A DNA stretch of 64,000 nt, taken from positions 4,030,001-4,094,000 of the forward strand of contig JAALGY010000033.1 of NCBI GenBank assembly GCA_032358165.1, written 5' to 3'. This document shows, in pieces, positions 11,762 to 22,537 of this stretch. Every line of letters starts with the position of its first letter. The stretch's first letter is position 1. The notes below the pieces were generated by a model. It was not told where the DNA came from and did not search any database. It saw only the letters and a program-made list of their open reading frames with translations. Position numbers and translations under genes: made by a program. Origin of the DNA: Diplosphaera chodatii (lineage: Eukaryota > Chlorophyta > Trebouxiophyceae > Prasiolales > Stichococcaceae).

Positions 11762-14700
11762 TCACCGCTGGAGGCCCCACTGCGCGCCGGTAGACACCGG
11801 CAGCACCGTCTCCGAGCGCAGACTGGGCCCCGGCCGGGATGCAGTGCCGCTACTGGCGCCGCTGCTGCTGCTGCCAAAGACGCCGGCAGCGAAGCGCGGG
11901 CTGTCGTCCTTCCACGCCTTGTACTGCCTGCAGCGCGGGTGATACACAGGTCACAGGGAGCGCGTCACAGCAGCAGCAACAGCAGTCGGTGCAAGGTCAT
12001 ACAGTAGCAGGCAGCTGCGACCGGCAGCAGGCGGCAGCAGGCCAGCGTATCCAGGAGTAGACTGCGCCCTTCACGCGCTTCCATACAGCAGAGAAGGGCA
12101 TAGCCTGAGACAGGCGCAGGGAGTGTTCAAAAGCAGAGGCGCAGAGCTCACATGTGGGAGCCGCGGCGGTTGGAGCGCAGCGCCAGCAGCGCGGCGACGA
12201 CGGAGATGAGGGCCACCACGACCACCACCAGCGCAAAGGACCACGCAGGAACCTGCAGCGGCGGTTCAAGGGTGGTGAAGACCGGTTGCACCCTTGCTGC
12301 AGCTGCTGCTCTGCACCCCAGCAGGTGTGCGGAGGAGCGCTTCTCAGCCCCCAGCCTGCCGGAGACCAGCCGCCCACGCCATGCGCAGGCGGAGGGTGTG
12401 CCAGTGCAGCGTCAACGATGGGCTTGCAGACGCCGGACAGACAGGTATCGTGAAGGACGCCGGCAGGACTGCAGGCCGTCTGCTCACCTTGGCGTCGCCG
12501 CCGTCGGCGGCGGCCTTGCGCGTCCGGATGCGGGCTGCGTCGGTGGCGCGGGCGGCGGCGGCCTTGCCCGCCGCCACCGCAGCGGCGCCCGCCGCCGCGA
12601 TCTTGCCGGTCGGCGTCCGAACCTGCACATTCCTGCCCCACGACAGCAGGGGCACGTCAGTGAGAAGCCAGCCGGGGTTGCCGGCGCGGGCGTTGGGTCA
12701 CGAAAATCCACACCAAGCGGTCAGGTCACGGTCGGCCTCCGCACATGTGCAATGAGTGCTCAGCTCAGCTTGGGACCGTATGCAGGTGCGCAGCCTGTGC
12801 TACCACCAGGCAACCAGAGCCCGCGCTTGGGTATATCGCGATGGTAGCAAAGCAGCACACGCCTGCCTCTCGGGTACCGCCATCAATTCCACTGTGAGCA
12901 GCATGTCGCCACGCACCTGGCGAGCAGCCACTCGGCGGAGGTGCGGGTGCAGTCGATGTAGAAGCCGTCGACGCCCATGCCCAGGGGGCCCGCGAAGTAG
13001 TCCAGCTCCTGCTGCAGGTCCGCCGCAAAGTCCACCGCCATGTAGCGGCCCTGCGGCGCGTTGATGGGCAGGTTGCAGAATCCTGAGCTCTGGCGTCTCG
13101 ACAGGAGGATGGGCCACAGCGCCTCCGATGCGCTGTGGCGTGTGAGCTCGCGCTCGGTTGCCGGTAGTTGGAACTGCCAGGTGATCGGCCAGGTGGCTGT
13201 GGACTGGTGTGGCAGGAGGTGGCATACCTCGTTGCGGAAGGTGAAGGGGTAGACTGCCAGGCTGCGGTTGTGCGCGCGCTCCAGCAGCGGCGTCGGCTTG
13301 GCCTGCAGGCCATCACCAAGACGTAAGAGCAGCAGTTGTGGTTGCGATTCACCGGGTCAGCATCCAGAAAGGTTTGGCTCAGAGGCAGGCGTTGGCCTCT
13401 GCAGAGGGCGCAGCTCTGGGGAAGACATGTGGCTGCCCGCAGAAGCCAGACGCTGGCGCAGTGACAGCAACCGCGCACATGTTGGACTGTCGGAACTCTG
13501 ACATCCGAACCTTCGCCCACCTGCAGCGCGGGCGTGTACGGCTCGGCGAGCTTGCCGGTGCAGAAGCCGCCCGTCTTCCAGCAGGGCGGGCTGATCAGGC
13601 TGCCGCACTCGGCGGCGAACGTCAGCGTCTCCAGCAGCTCCTGCAGGGGGGGTTGCATCGCAGCGGGTGAGGGAGCGGGCTCTGGGGGCTCAGGTGGACA
13701 GCGCTGGTGGTTGAAGTCGGCTCTTGCGTCCTGCCGGCACGAGCGCGGGCTTTCAGGTCCTCTCTCCTGCTGCGCGCACACAGCTGTGTGCGTGCCGCGC
13801 TGCTGACCCCTGCTGCGCCCTGCTGTGCACTAGGGGTAGTTGAAGAACTAGGGGTCCTTCAAACACCCCTATGTCCACCGATCTGGGTCCTGATGTCCCA
13901 TCTCAGTGCGCTCCCCAAGCCCATCCCGATGCCGCTGCCATCTCAACCAAGGTGGCGTGTAGGCAGCGCAGAGCTCAGTGCATTGGGATAAATGAAACAC
14001 TGCGGTGCACCTTCTCGGGCGCGAGCGCGTGCCCGATCTGCGCAAACGCGTCCAGCTCCCCGTCCGAGATGATGGGCACCTCCCCCGTGCAGGCGACCAG
14101 GAGCACCAGGCTCGCGCGCGGCGGCACCTGCGCCGCGTCCATCGCCCGCCGGAAGTCCTGCAGCACCTGCGGAAGCCGTGATGAGATTCAGTGTTGCCCT
14201 GCCAGATGTTAAGGGTCACACTGGAGTGCAGCTGTGCGCCCAGCAGCGCCGGGCTGCATCCGCTGACCAGCAGAAGCCCTTGAGCACTTGGCCCGCCTCA
14301 GCCTCAGCACAGAGTCGGCACAGTGCCGTTGGGAGTCAACAGCTGCAGCGCTGCGGCGGAGGCAGCGGAGGCGTCCGAAGCGCCGCTCACCGACAGCTGG
14401 AAGGACTGCAGGATGACGCGCTCCCGGAAGGCCGCGGCGCCGAAGCCCGCGGCCGCCAGCTCCTCCATGATGCGGGGCACCAGGTCCACGCCCTCCGCCC
14501 TGTGAAACCCCGGCTCCTGCGCGGGAAAATGCAAATGAATTCGACTTCTCGAATTCGCACCACAGGGCACCAGGTCCACGCCCTCCGCCCCGTGGAACCC
14601 CGGCTCCTGCCCGGGGTTGAGGGTTTGAGCATGCGCGATGGGGGCGAGCAGCACAAGGCGAGTGGTGCTCGTCATCTGGGCACGGCGCTGGTCATCGTGC

Positions 14701-16222
14701 CAGCGGCTGCAGCTGACGGCAGGCCGCTTCGTGCAGACCAATATGGCCCCGGCATGCATTGCCGCGCCTGCCCCCTCCTGCCACTCTGCTCTCCTGCTCA
14801 GCCTGCCATGATGCGTGTGTGGGCACAGCCCTGGATCACACATGACGCAAGCCATGCTGCGCTGCGCACCAGCGTGTGGATCGCGACGCCCACAGTCTTG
14901 CCGGCGCCCTGCGCCGCGTTCACCAGCGCCAGCACCTCCTTCAGCGTCGGCACCCTGCAAATAATATGACAAGCATCAGGCCCAGCTTTGATGAAATGGT
15001 AGCAGTAGAAGCGCAGGTGCCCTGACAAAGCCTGCTGCTTGGGATGGGCCCCAAAGCACACACGAAAGCTGCAAAAAGGTTGACATCTTTAATTGGTGGT
15101 ATCATGCTGCATCGGACTACAGCTCAGCGTCCTGCCAGGTCATGGACAGCAGCACTGAAATGGTTTCAATCACCTGTAGCGGGCGTCGTACGAGTGGTCC
15201 CGGAACCGGAACGTCTGCACCGCGTACAGCTCCTTGAGCTCCGCCAGCGTCAGGTCGATGGCGAACACGCCCGACCGCTTGCGCCCGCCGTCCAGCGTCT
15301 GCGGCGCCAACAGCGCGCCGTGTGAGCGCTCGCTGGAACTTGGTGACCGGCCGACTGGCATGCATCCAGGCCCGGGGCGCTGCCGCTGAGCTGCCGCACG
15401 CACTGACGCTGCGCCAGTCTCCATGCTGTGGCCTCGACGCGAAGTCGCACAGTCCATCACAACACCATGCGCCTTCGGTAGAACATCCGTGGACCGCTGG
15501 ATGGCAGCGGCAGCGCTCACCTTGGCGGTCTTGAACTTGTTGAAGTCCCGCAGGTTGCGGGCGTTGGTGTTCAGGTCCAGCGTCACGGAGGGCCGCACAA
15601 TGAGGACCTTGTCCTTGGTGGCAACCTGTGCACAGGTCGCCGTCATATCAGTGGCTGATGTGTCGCCCCAGGCCTGGAAGGACCACCGCCTGCGGTGTGC
15701 CAGCGCATACAGACGCACCACGTGCATGCTGATGAAGTTCGCGCCATCGTCGATCGCCGCCTGAAAGGCCTCCAACGTCTCATCTGTGCGGCAAGATGCC
15801 AAAGCCTTTAACGGAACAGCATGCGGAAGCAGGGTGCTTGTGCCTGGTGAATTCAGCTTCGAAGCGGTGGCGGCATGCCGGGCTGATCTTGCTTCCAGCA
15901 GAATCGCAGGGCAGCGCGGAAGCAGAGCAGCCCTGCACCTGGTAATGTGCATGTGGAGCCCCTGCAGCGCAGAGTGATTGTGATCACGGTCCGGTTACGG
16001 CAAGGCAGGGCCTTCAGCTGGACTGTGCAGGAACTGACGAGACCCCGCACCACGAACCAGGGCTGCATGCAGGGAGCCTCACGGCTGAGCACAGCACACG
16101 GACTCGACGCACCCGGCAGCAATGACGACCGGGTTGAGTTTGCTCGCCTCCGGCGCTGCTGCACTCGCTGTTGCAATCCCCAGCAACAGCAGGAGACCGC
16201 CGCCGCGCCGCATGGCGATCAT
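11762..16222 (-). CDS. Secreted, membrane-anchored GDPD-like (SHV3/GDPDL-type) protein A
   Basis: Minus-strand multi-exon gene. Exons with closing phases: 16113-16222, 15939-15961, 15719-15783, 15521-15625, 15174-15328, 14870-14954, 14391-14516, 14011-14166, 13521-13640, 13228-13302, 12917-13050. The later Ala-rich, membrane and tail exons down to 11762 are less certain. It starts with a signal peptide (MIAMRRGGGLLLLLGIATAS). A GDPD-like barrel follows: LNPVVIAAGGGS, TLEAFQAAIDDGANFISMHV, GVFAIDLTLAELKELYAVQT, VPTLKEVLALVN, ERVILQSFQLS, GMGVDGFYIDCTRTSAEWL. An Ala-rich linker leads to a transmembrane helix (SFALVVVVVALISVVAALLA) and a short basic cytosolic tail. The family hydrolyses glycerophosphodiesters, but the catalytic HRG is AGG here and the ExD pair is absent. 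Plant SHV3-like proteins are similar and act at the cell wall. Enzymatic activity is therefore doubtful. A near-identical gene organisation follows downstream (protein B). Confidence 0.8.
14475..14610. repeat. 46-bp direct repeat, 90-bp period, inside GDPD-like gene A
   Basis: Positions 14475-14520 and 14565-14610 match at 44 of 46 bases. On the minus strand each copy encodes EPGFH(G/R)AEGVDLVP and is preceded by a CAG acceptor. The 90-bp period is a multiple of three and the whole stretch is open, so using the upstream acceptor (exon start 14606) adds 30 residues, while the downstream one (14516) gives the length matching the paralogue. Confidence 0.8.
14537..14556. repeat. Perfect 8-bp inverted repeat with 4-bp loop
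   Basis: GAATTCGA, CTTC, TCGAATTC. It lies in the spacer between the two 46-bp direct repeats. Confidence 0.8.
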
Positions 16223-17395
16223 TCACTGCCTGAACTACCGCATGCCAGCGTTTGAGAGACGACACGACTGATGTCGCCCACTTGTCTGTTGCAATGCGAC
16301 CGCTGGTGTTGGGTTGTTGTTGTCGGAGCAGGCACTTTTGGCTCCCTCGCTCATGCAGCTGAACAGCTAGGCAAAGCGGGCTCGTATCTCCGTACACACA
16401 CAGGACGTTGCCAGGAGCAAAGTCAGCAGAGCCGTTGGGTATGTGAGCTGCGCCGTGCAGGGTGGCCTGCAGAGTGCAGTACCATCGCGCGTAATCGTGG
16501 GAGTGCTGACGACCGCTTGAAGACTTCCCTACAAGGGCACCTTCGGCCAGCCAAGTGTCAAGTGGGGTACATATCTCGGGAGGTGCTTCCACCACTTAGC
16601 GGTTGCGGGGAGCCGACGCACTTCCGTCACCGCCACAACCATCGGCACAAACCTCTGCAAGGCCGCACATGTGCAATGAGCAGCATCGTGTAAGGCTGGC
16701 AGCCCACAGCCCAAAGCCACAGTCAACAGTACGGTATCACACATAGCGTTCATCAACAAACAACAAGCATCGCAGTGTCCAACAGCAGCTTCATAGCCCT
16801 GTCACAGGAGAGCGTCTGCCCACACGGCCACTTCACAGCGGGCTACAAGCAGATGAAATAGTCTTCCCTACGTCTATGGCGGGTGCAACACGTGGTGAGG
16901 GGTGCGGGTCGTGGGATGGCTGCATGGCCGCCTTGGTGCTGCTGTTGGCGCACATGTCGCTATGCCAAGCTGCTAACGGATTCGATGAAATTGCCACCGC
17001 CGGCATGCTGCATCCGGCTGGCAGCATGGTAGTCCCTTCGATGTTGTGAACCCTGCCGTCACCGCCGGGAGCTCTGCGCATAGCTGTCCAGCATGCCAGA
17101 ATAGGTCTTCAGCTTCCTGCTGCCGCTGTCCTTGGACATGACCGACGACGCCCGGGATGGCTGCGCCGGCGGGTCACCCGCCTCTGACCCAGCCCTGCAG
17201 CAGGATCAGCGCCATGTTGGCGACAGCTGCCCCGACCTCATTGTCCAACTGACCATGTGCCATGCGTACTCTGCAGCAGAGCAGCTGCTGCACCAGACGT
17301 ACACAAAGGTACGGCCACGTGCCACTGATGCAGGCATACAAATGACATGTGGCGACTATGCCGCCAAGCGGCTGTCAGCAGCCGCTGGAGTGTTT
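16223..17395. other. Intergenic stretch between tandem GDPD-like genes
   Basis: Contains the promoter of gene A and the 3' flank of gene B, both on the minus strand. No coding exon, RNA gene or repeat was supported. Confidence 0.35.
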
Positions 17396-20300
17396 TCACC
17401 AGTGAGACGCAGCATGGAAAGCGGAGGCGCACTGGGAGGACCAGGTGTTCTTCTGCAGGCCCCACACCGCGCCGGTCGACACCGGCAGATCCGCGTCCAG
17501 CGCCTGGCTGAGCCCCGCCTCCTTCCACGCCTTGTACCTGCGCACAGCAGGTGACCAGGCGGCATCAGCTGCCGATGGGATGCTCGAGTGCGGGCCCGCA
17601 TGTCGAAACAGCAGCAGCGCCTGCAGCACCGGGGTGCTGCATCCTCATTCATGGTGGCACGCCAAGGCGTACTGCCGCTTGGGACCTTTGACAACCAAGC
17701 ATCCAGACCAGGGGTTTCACAACGCAGTGGCGTGCACGGCACGCACTGGTTGGCGCGGCGGCGGTGGGAGCGCAGCGTGAGCAGCCCGACCAGCAGCAGG
17801 ACGGCCAGCAGGGCGCCGGCCACGATGCCAAACGCCCACGTCTTCACGCTGGCTGCCTGCACGCTGCTGGCTGCCTTGCCTGCACATACATTTCATCACA
17901 CCAGATCAGCCAGGCGGCCAGCTGACACGTGATGCTTGCAGGGCGCTGGCTACGCTTCGAGGCAGTGTTCATGAAGATGCAAGTCCGTGCTGAGGGCAGC
18001 CGGCAGGTGTGCCAGCTGAGACAGCACGGCTCCCGGCCACATGTGCGGCTAGTAGATAACTGGCGCACTTGCTGCTGCGGTGACGGCAGCGGCGGCGTTG
18101 GAGGCTGAGGAGCTGGCGGCCGCGGCGGCGGCCGTGGCCGCATTGCCTGCACCATTTGCAAGCAGCGCCTCGGCAGCCCTGCATCGAAAAGCAGCGTGAT
18201 CAGACCTCGCGCTCGCCCTGCTGGTCGTCACGACGCCTATGCGCAGCTGATCCTGATGGATGAACAGGCCGGTCGTGGCACATGCGGCGACTCAGGGTGG
18301 GGTGCAACAACTTTTTCAGGACATGATCTTGCATTCGGACCGGTACGAGCAGATGCGGGGAATGCACATGGCAGCAGCTGACATGAATGCAGGCAGGCGC
18401 ACACGAGCTGAGCAGACAGCCTCAGGCAGGGCACTGGCGTGCAGAGCTGGCATAACACAGGCATGAGGGTGTAAGCTGGAAGCAGGCGCACATGAGCTGC
18501 AGCCACTCGGAGGAGGTGCGGGTGCAGTCGGTGTATATGCCATCGACGCCCATGCCCTGGGGCCCCGCAAAGTAGTCCATCTCCATCTGCAGGTCCGACG
18601 CGAAGTTGACCGCCATGAAGCGGCCCTGCAGCGCAGACACGGGAGCAGATCGTCATCCTGGTCAACTTGGCAGTTCTCGCTGTCATTTTCGGCCCTCATG
18701 ACACTGGGCGGGTGTCCTTTGCAGTGTGTGGCAGGTGGCACGCAGAGCATGGCCTGCACAAATTGGTGGCAGCACGGCGCACTGGCAGGGGATTTAGCGA
18801 CGCACCTCGTTCCGGAAGGCAAAGGGGTAGACTTTGAGGCCGGCGGCATGCGCGCGCTGCAGCAGCGGCATCTGGGGCGGGGTGACGCCCTTCAGAGTAG
18901 AGGACGGAAAGGGTGAGAACAACAGCAGGCACCACTTTAGAGGCGTCGCACAGCAGGGTGCATCACATCAGACACCATACACACAGCACAGCGGACCCCA
19001 TGCATAGTCCAACCACCGATCTGAGAAATGTACCCAGGTACCATGTGGAGAGCAAGGACCACAATTCATACTCCAAGATTAGCGGTGTTCTCACCTCCTT
19101 GGGCGGCGTGCGCAGGCGGCCGCTGCAGTAGCGGCCCGTCTTCCAGCAGGGCGGGGAGATGAGCCGCCCGCACTCCTCCGCGTACACCAGGTCCTGCAGC
19201 AGCTCCTGCAGGGGGGGCAGCGCAGCCGGTCTTTGCCGAGCGGCGCACATCGTCTGCTCCAAGCAGGAAGAGTGCAGCTCATCCCAGCAAATGCATGGCT
19301 TTGGCATCCTACTTTTCAGAATGCCAGCTGTTGTGTCCATTCCCGCCCCTGTGTCAACCTCTTCAGAGTTCACCGCACAGCAGGCTCGCACACAGACAGA
19401 GTGTGGCAGAGGCTTCAGTCGGCTGCCGGTCGCCGCTGGCATGGCGATGACTGACCTTCTCAGGCGCGACGGCGCCGCCATACTGAGCGAAGTCGCGCAG
19501 CTGCGCCTCGCTGATGCGCGTCTGGGAGCAGTGCAGCATCCACACCAGGGTGGAGCGGTACTGCTCCAGCCCCAGGCTCTGCATCTGGTCCGCCACCTCC
19601 CTGAGCACCTGCAGAGGTTCAAGTTTGCCGAATTTGCGAGGAGGGACCATGATGTGACGAAACAGCCCTGCCACCTGGCTGCGAGCCGGTGTGAACAGCC
19701 GCGAGTGCACCGAGTCGGAGGTGCGCGGCACACGATTTGCTGGTGACGTCCTGAACATGCGGGCGCTGCCCTGCTTCCTGCAGCGCTGCCTTGATCCAGG
19801 CCTGTGGCCCACAGTTCCCACTGAGACTGTGTCACTCCCGTGAGGCGCCAGCCCACCTTCTCGTCGTAGGACTGGATGCGCACGCGGCGCTGGAAGTCCT
19901 CCTTGAAGCCGGCGCCCAGCAGCGCCGACAGCACCTGGGCACCCGTGCGCTGCGCCCCTCAGTGCGCTGCTTGTCATGTCAGGCCCGCAACATGACGACA
20001 GCACCGCACGAGCCGTTCCCACAGCCGGCACAACAGTACATGACAGATGAATATTGTGACATATTCAGGCAGTGTAGGGTGTGGTTTGGCCAGCCCTGAC
20101 TAGTGCAGCACCTGGGTGTAACCCGACAGCCCCGCGTTCATGTGGTACACCGGATCAAGCATCTGCACGACGCATACAGCAGCTGCTCAGCAACGGATGT
20201 CTGGATGCGTGCTTCGTCCCAGGCTGCCAGATGCATGCAGCAAAGCTGGTGGCACCCTGGGAACATGCTGTATGCCATGCAAAGCACCACAGTTGAGCGT

Positions 20301-21619
20301 TTGCCCAGGGAGCACCTGCACAAACACGCCGACGCTCTTGCCATTGGCGTTGGCCTTGTTGACCAGTTCCAGCGCCTCGCCCAGGGTTGGCACCCTGTAG
20401 CAGCTGTCCAGCTTGCTGAAACCTCACCGTGGTGCGGCCGTCCGTCACGCTCACGTGCGCTGGCTGAATGCCGGTGGGGCCCTAAAGGCACGCAGCCATC
20501 AGGCAGCTTGCAGGTGGCGCGCACCGGTACTTGCCGTCGACCGACTGGTCGCGCTCCGGGAACGACTGCGTCGCCCACAGCATCTTGATCTGCTTCAGCG
20601 TCAGGTCCGACGCGAAGTAGCCGGACGTCTTGCGGCCGCCGCCCAGCGCCTGCGCCGGAGGGATGCCGATGCGCTGATGCTGCATCTGGGATCGGCCACC
20701 GCCGCCTCCCCCACTCGACAGCTGCCATCAGTGACCATGAGCTGCCACCAGTTCACTCCGCGCAGGCAGCACGCACGATGCTGCGGCGGTAGCTGTTGAA
20801 CTCGCGCAGGTCGCCCACGTTGGTGGAGTCGCCCAGCGTCAGCTTGGGCCGCACCACCAGCTCCCCGTCCTTGGTGCTCGCCTGCGCATTATGCCCCCTC
20901 GCCACCGTCACACAATGCCTCAGCCATGCGCCTGCTTCGCTGCCGTGCATGCTGCGGGCTACGGCAATGCTGGCAGGCCGCTGCTGAAGCTGTTATATCA
21001 TTGGGACGCATCGGGGAGGTCCAGCTGGTGTTTCATTTCGTTGCACAGGTGCGGGCGCTGCGCACCACTGTGAGCACCAGGAAGTCGGCGCCCTCGTCCA
21101 CCGCCGTCTGGAAGGCCTCCAGCGTGGCGACGGGCAGCGTACACGAGGAGCCCCTGCAGCGAAGGAACGGCACACCGGCTGTCACCGAAAGCGCCCGACG
21201 CCCTGCTGCGGCATGCTCAATGTCCCATCAACGCTGCCCCAGGGCAGCTGGCGCCTGTTGAGCGGCGCGTGTACTGCCCAACATCCCATGATGTCAGCGA
21301 AGCACAGCGTTTCTGAGTGCGCAGCGGGCGGGGTGCTGCTGCCATGCCAAGCCCTCCTGCCATCCGCAGCGGCCCGGAGGGCGCGCTGGCTGTCCAGCGA
21401 CGGTTGCGGCGCATGTACAGCTGACACGCCGCCGTCTGGTCGACATCATTCGACTGCACAGGCTCAAGCCTCGCCTTTGGTCGTCACCATGACGCTTTGT
21501 GATTACGCCTACCCGGAGGCGATGATGATGGGCTTCGCCGCTGTCGCAGCCGCCGCCAGGCCCAGCTGCAGCATGAGCGAGATGATGGGCAACAGCCGCC
21601 GCCGCCCTCCTGGCGGCCT
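17396..21619 (-). CDS. Secreted, membrane-anchored GDPD-like (SHV3/GDPDL-type) protein B
   Basis: Minus-strand paralogue of protein A with the same domain order. The signal peptide exon begins MRPPGGRRRLLPIISLMLQL and ends KPIIIASG, and the next exon continues GSSCTLPVATLEAF. It then shows VDEGADFLVLTV, TKDGELVVRPKLTLGDSTNV, TSGYFASDLTLKQIKMLWAT, VPTLGEALELVNKANANGKS, MLDPVYHMNAGLSGYTQ, RVRIQSYDEK, and GMGVDGIYTDCTRTSSEWL. An Ala-rich linker precedes a transmembrane helix (TWAFGIVAGALLAVLLLVGL, near 17760-17862) and a cytosolic tail with YKAWKEAG and LPVSTGAVWGLQ. As in A, the HRG histidine is replaced (SGG) and the ExD acids are missing. Its 5' end is divergent from the LURP-one-like gene. 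The start chosen is the ATG opening the signal peptide at 21619. Exon borders in the central part are approximate. Confidence 0.78.
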
Positions 21620-22537
21620 CATGTCTGCGCTGCCGCCTGCCCTGGGCCTTGGCGCACTGTTGCGACTGAGCACTACTACCGCGACCGCTGCCGCCGCGAT
21701 CAGCAGTAGCGACTCCGCTTTGACGCCAGCAGAATCAAATCTGTGGCCATCGCAAAGGGCTGGTGAGACACAAGGTCGAGACAGCCGCACACAGGCTGGT
21801 CTGCGGGTTCCGTAAAAGCACCGCAGGCCTGTTTGCCTCTCTGCAGCAAATCAAACGGCAAAACCAACGCGTTTACTTCTGCAAGCAGGTAATACGCCGC
21901 AGCCTGACACGCACGCGCCGTGTGGTCAGCAAGCGGCGGAAGGCAGGCCAGGGTCGGTGACCCGTACTGGTGCAGGATGAGGAACCAGTGACATCCCCCG
22001 CCGTCCTGTTGGAAAGGGTGGAAGCTGGCAGGGCAGCAGGAAGCTCCTGCTGAGCACCCTTGAGATTGCACACAGTGCAGGTGCAGGCCTGTCATCGACT
22101 TGCTTACTCCCGCTCCACGTTGCCCCACGGCACCTCTGCTCGGCATCTGTACCGCCAAAGTTTCCATTTCTGCCTGTTGCGCGGCTGACAGCCTGGCCCT
22201 TGCACACAGACAAATATCGCACGTGCACGGTTTCTGGAGCTGTGCGCATTCTGTGTGAGACACATAGTCGCTTCCTCCGCGCGGATCTGTGCACTGACAT
22301 ATAGCTGCTCTCCCGCATCTACACAGCTCACCTTGAGGTGAGGAAACTGACTCCGCTGGGTCTGCGATCTGATGCCACCCCTCAGCTGGATTCCGCAACG
22401 CAGCTGCCGTGATGTGCTGAATATGCCATTGGACGCATGTTGGGCCGTGTGGCTGGCAGTCACGCAAGTTGCAGGGGCGCCTTCCCACTTTTTAAGGGTG
22501 GCAATCCCGCTCTGTGCTGGTGGTTCAGGCTGTAAAC
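21620..22537. promoter_or_regulatory. Divergent upstream region of GDPD-like B (-) and LURP-one-like gene (+)
   Basis: About 0.9 kb separates the two start codons. No TATA box or repeat was recognised, and open frames here lack family similarity. Confidence 0.35.

Noticed and set aside
12765..13781. 338-codon minus-strand open frame
   Set aside because: It crosses several splice sites of GDPD-like gene A in a wrong frame. The spliced exons give the recognisable protein.
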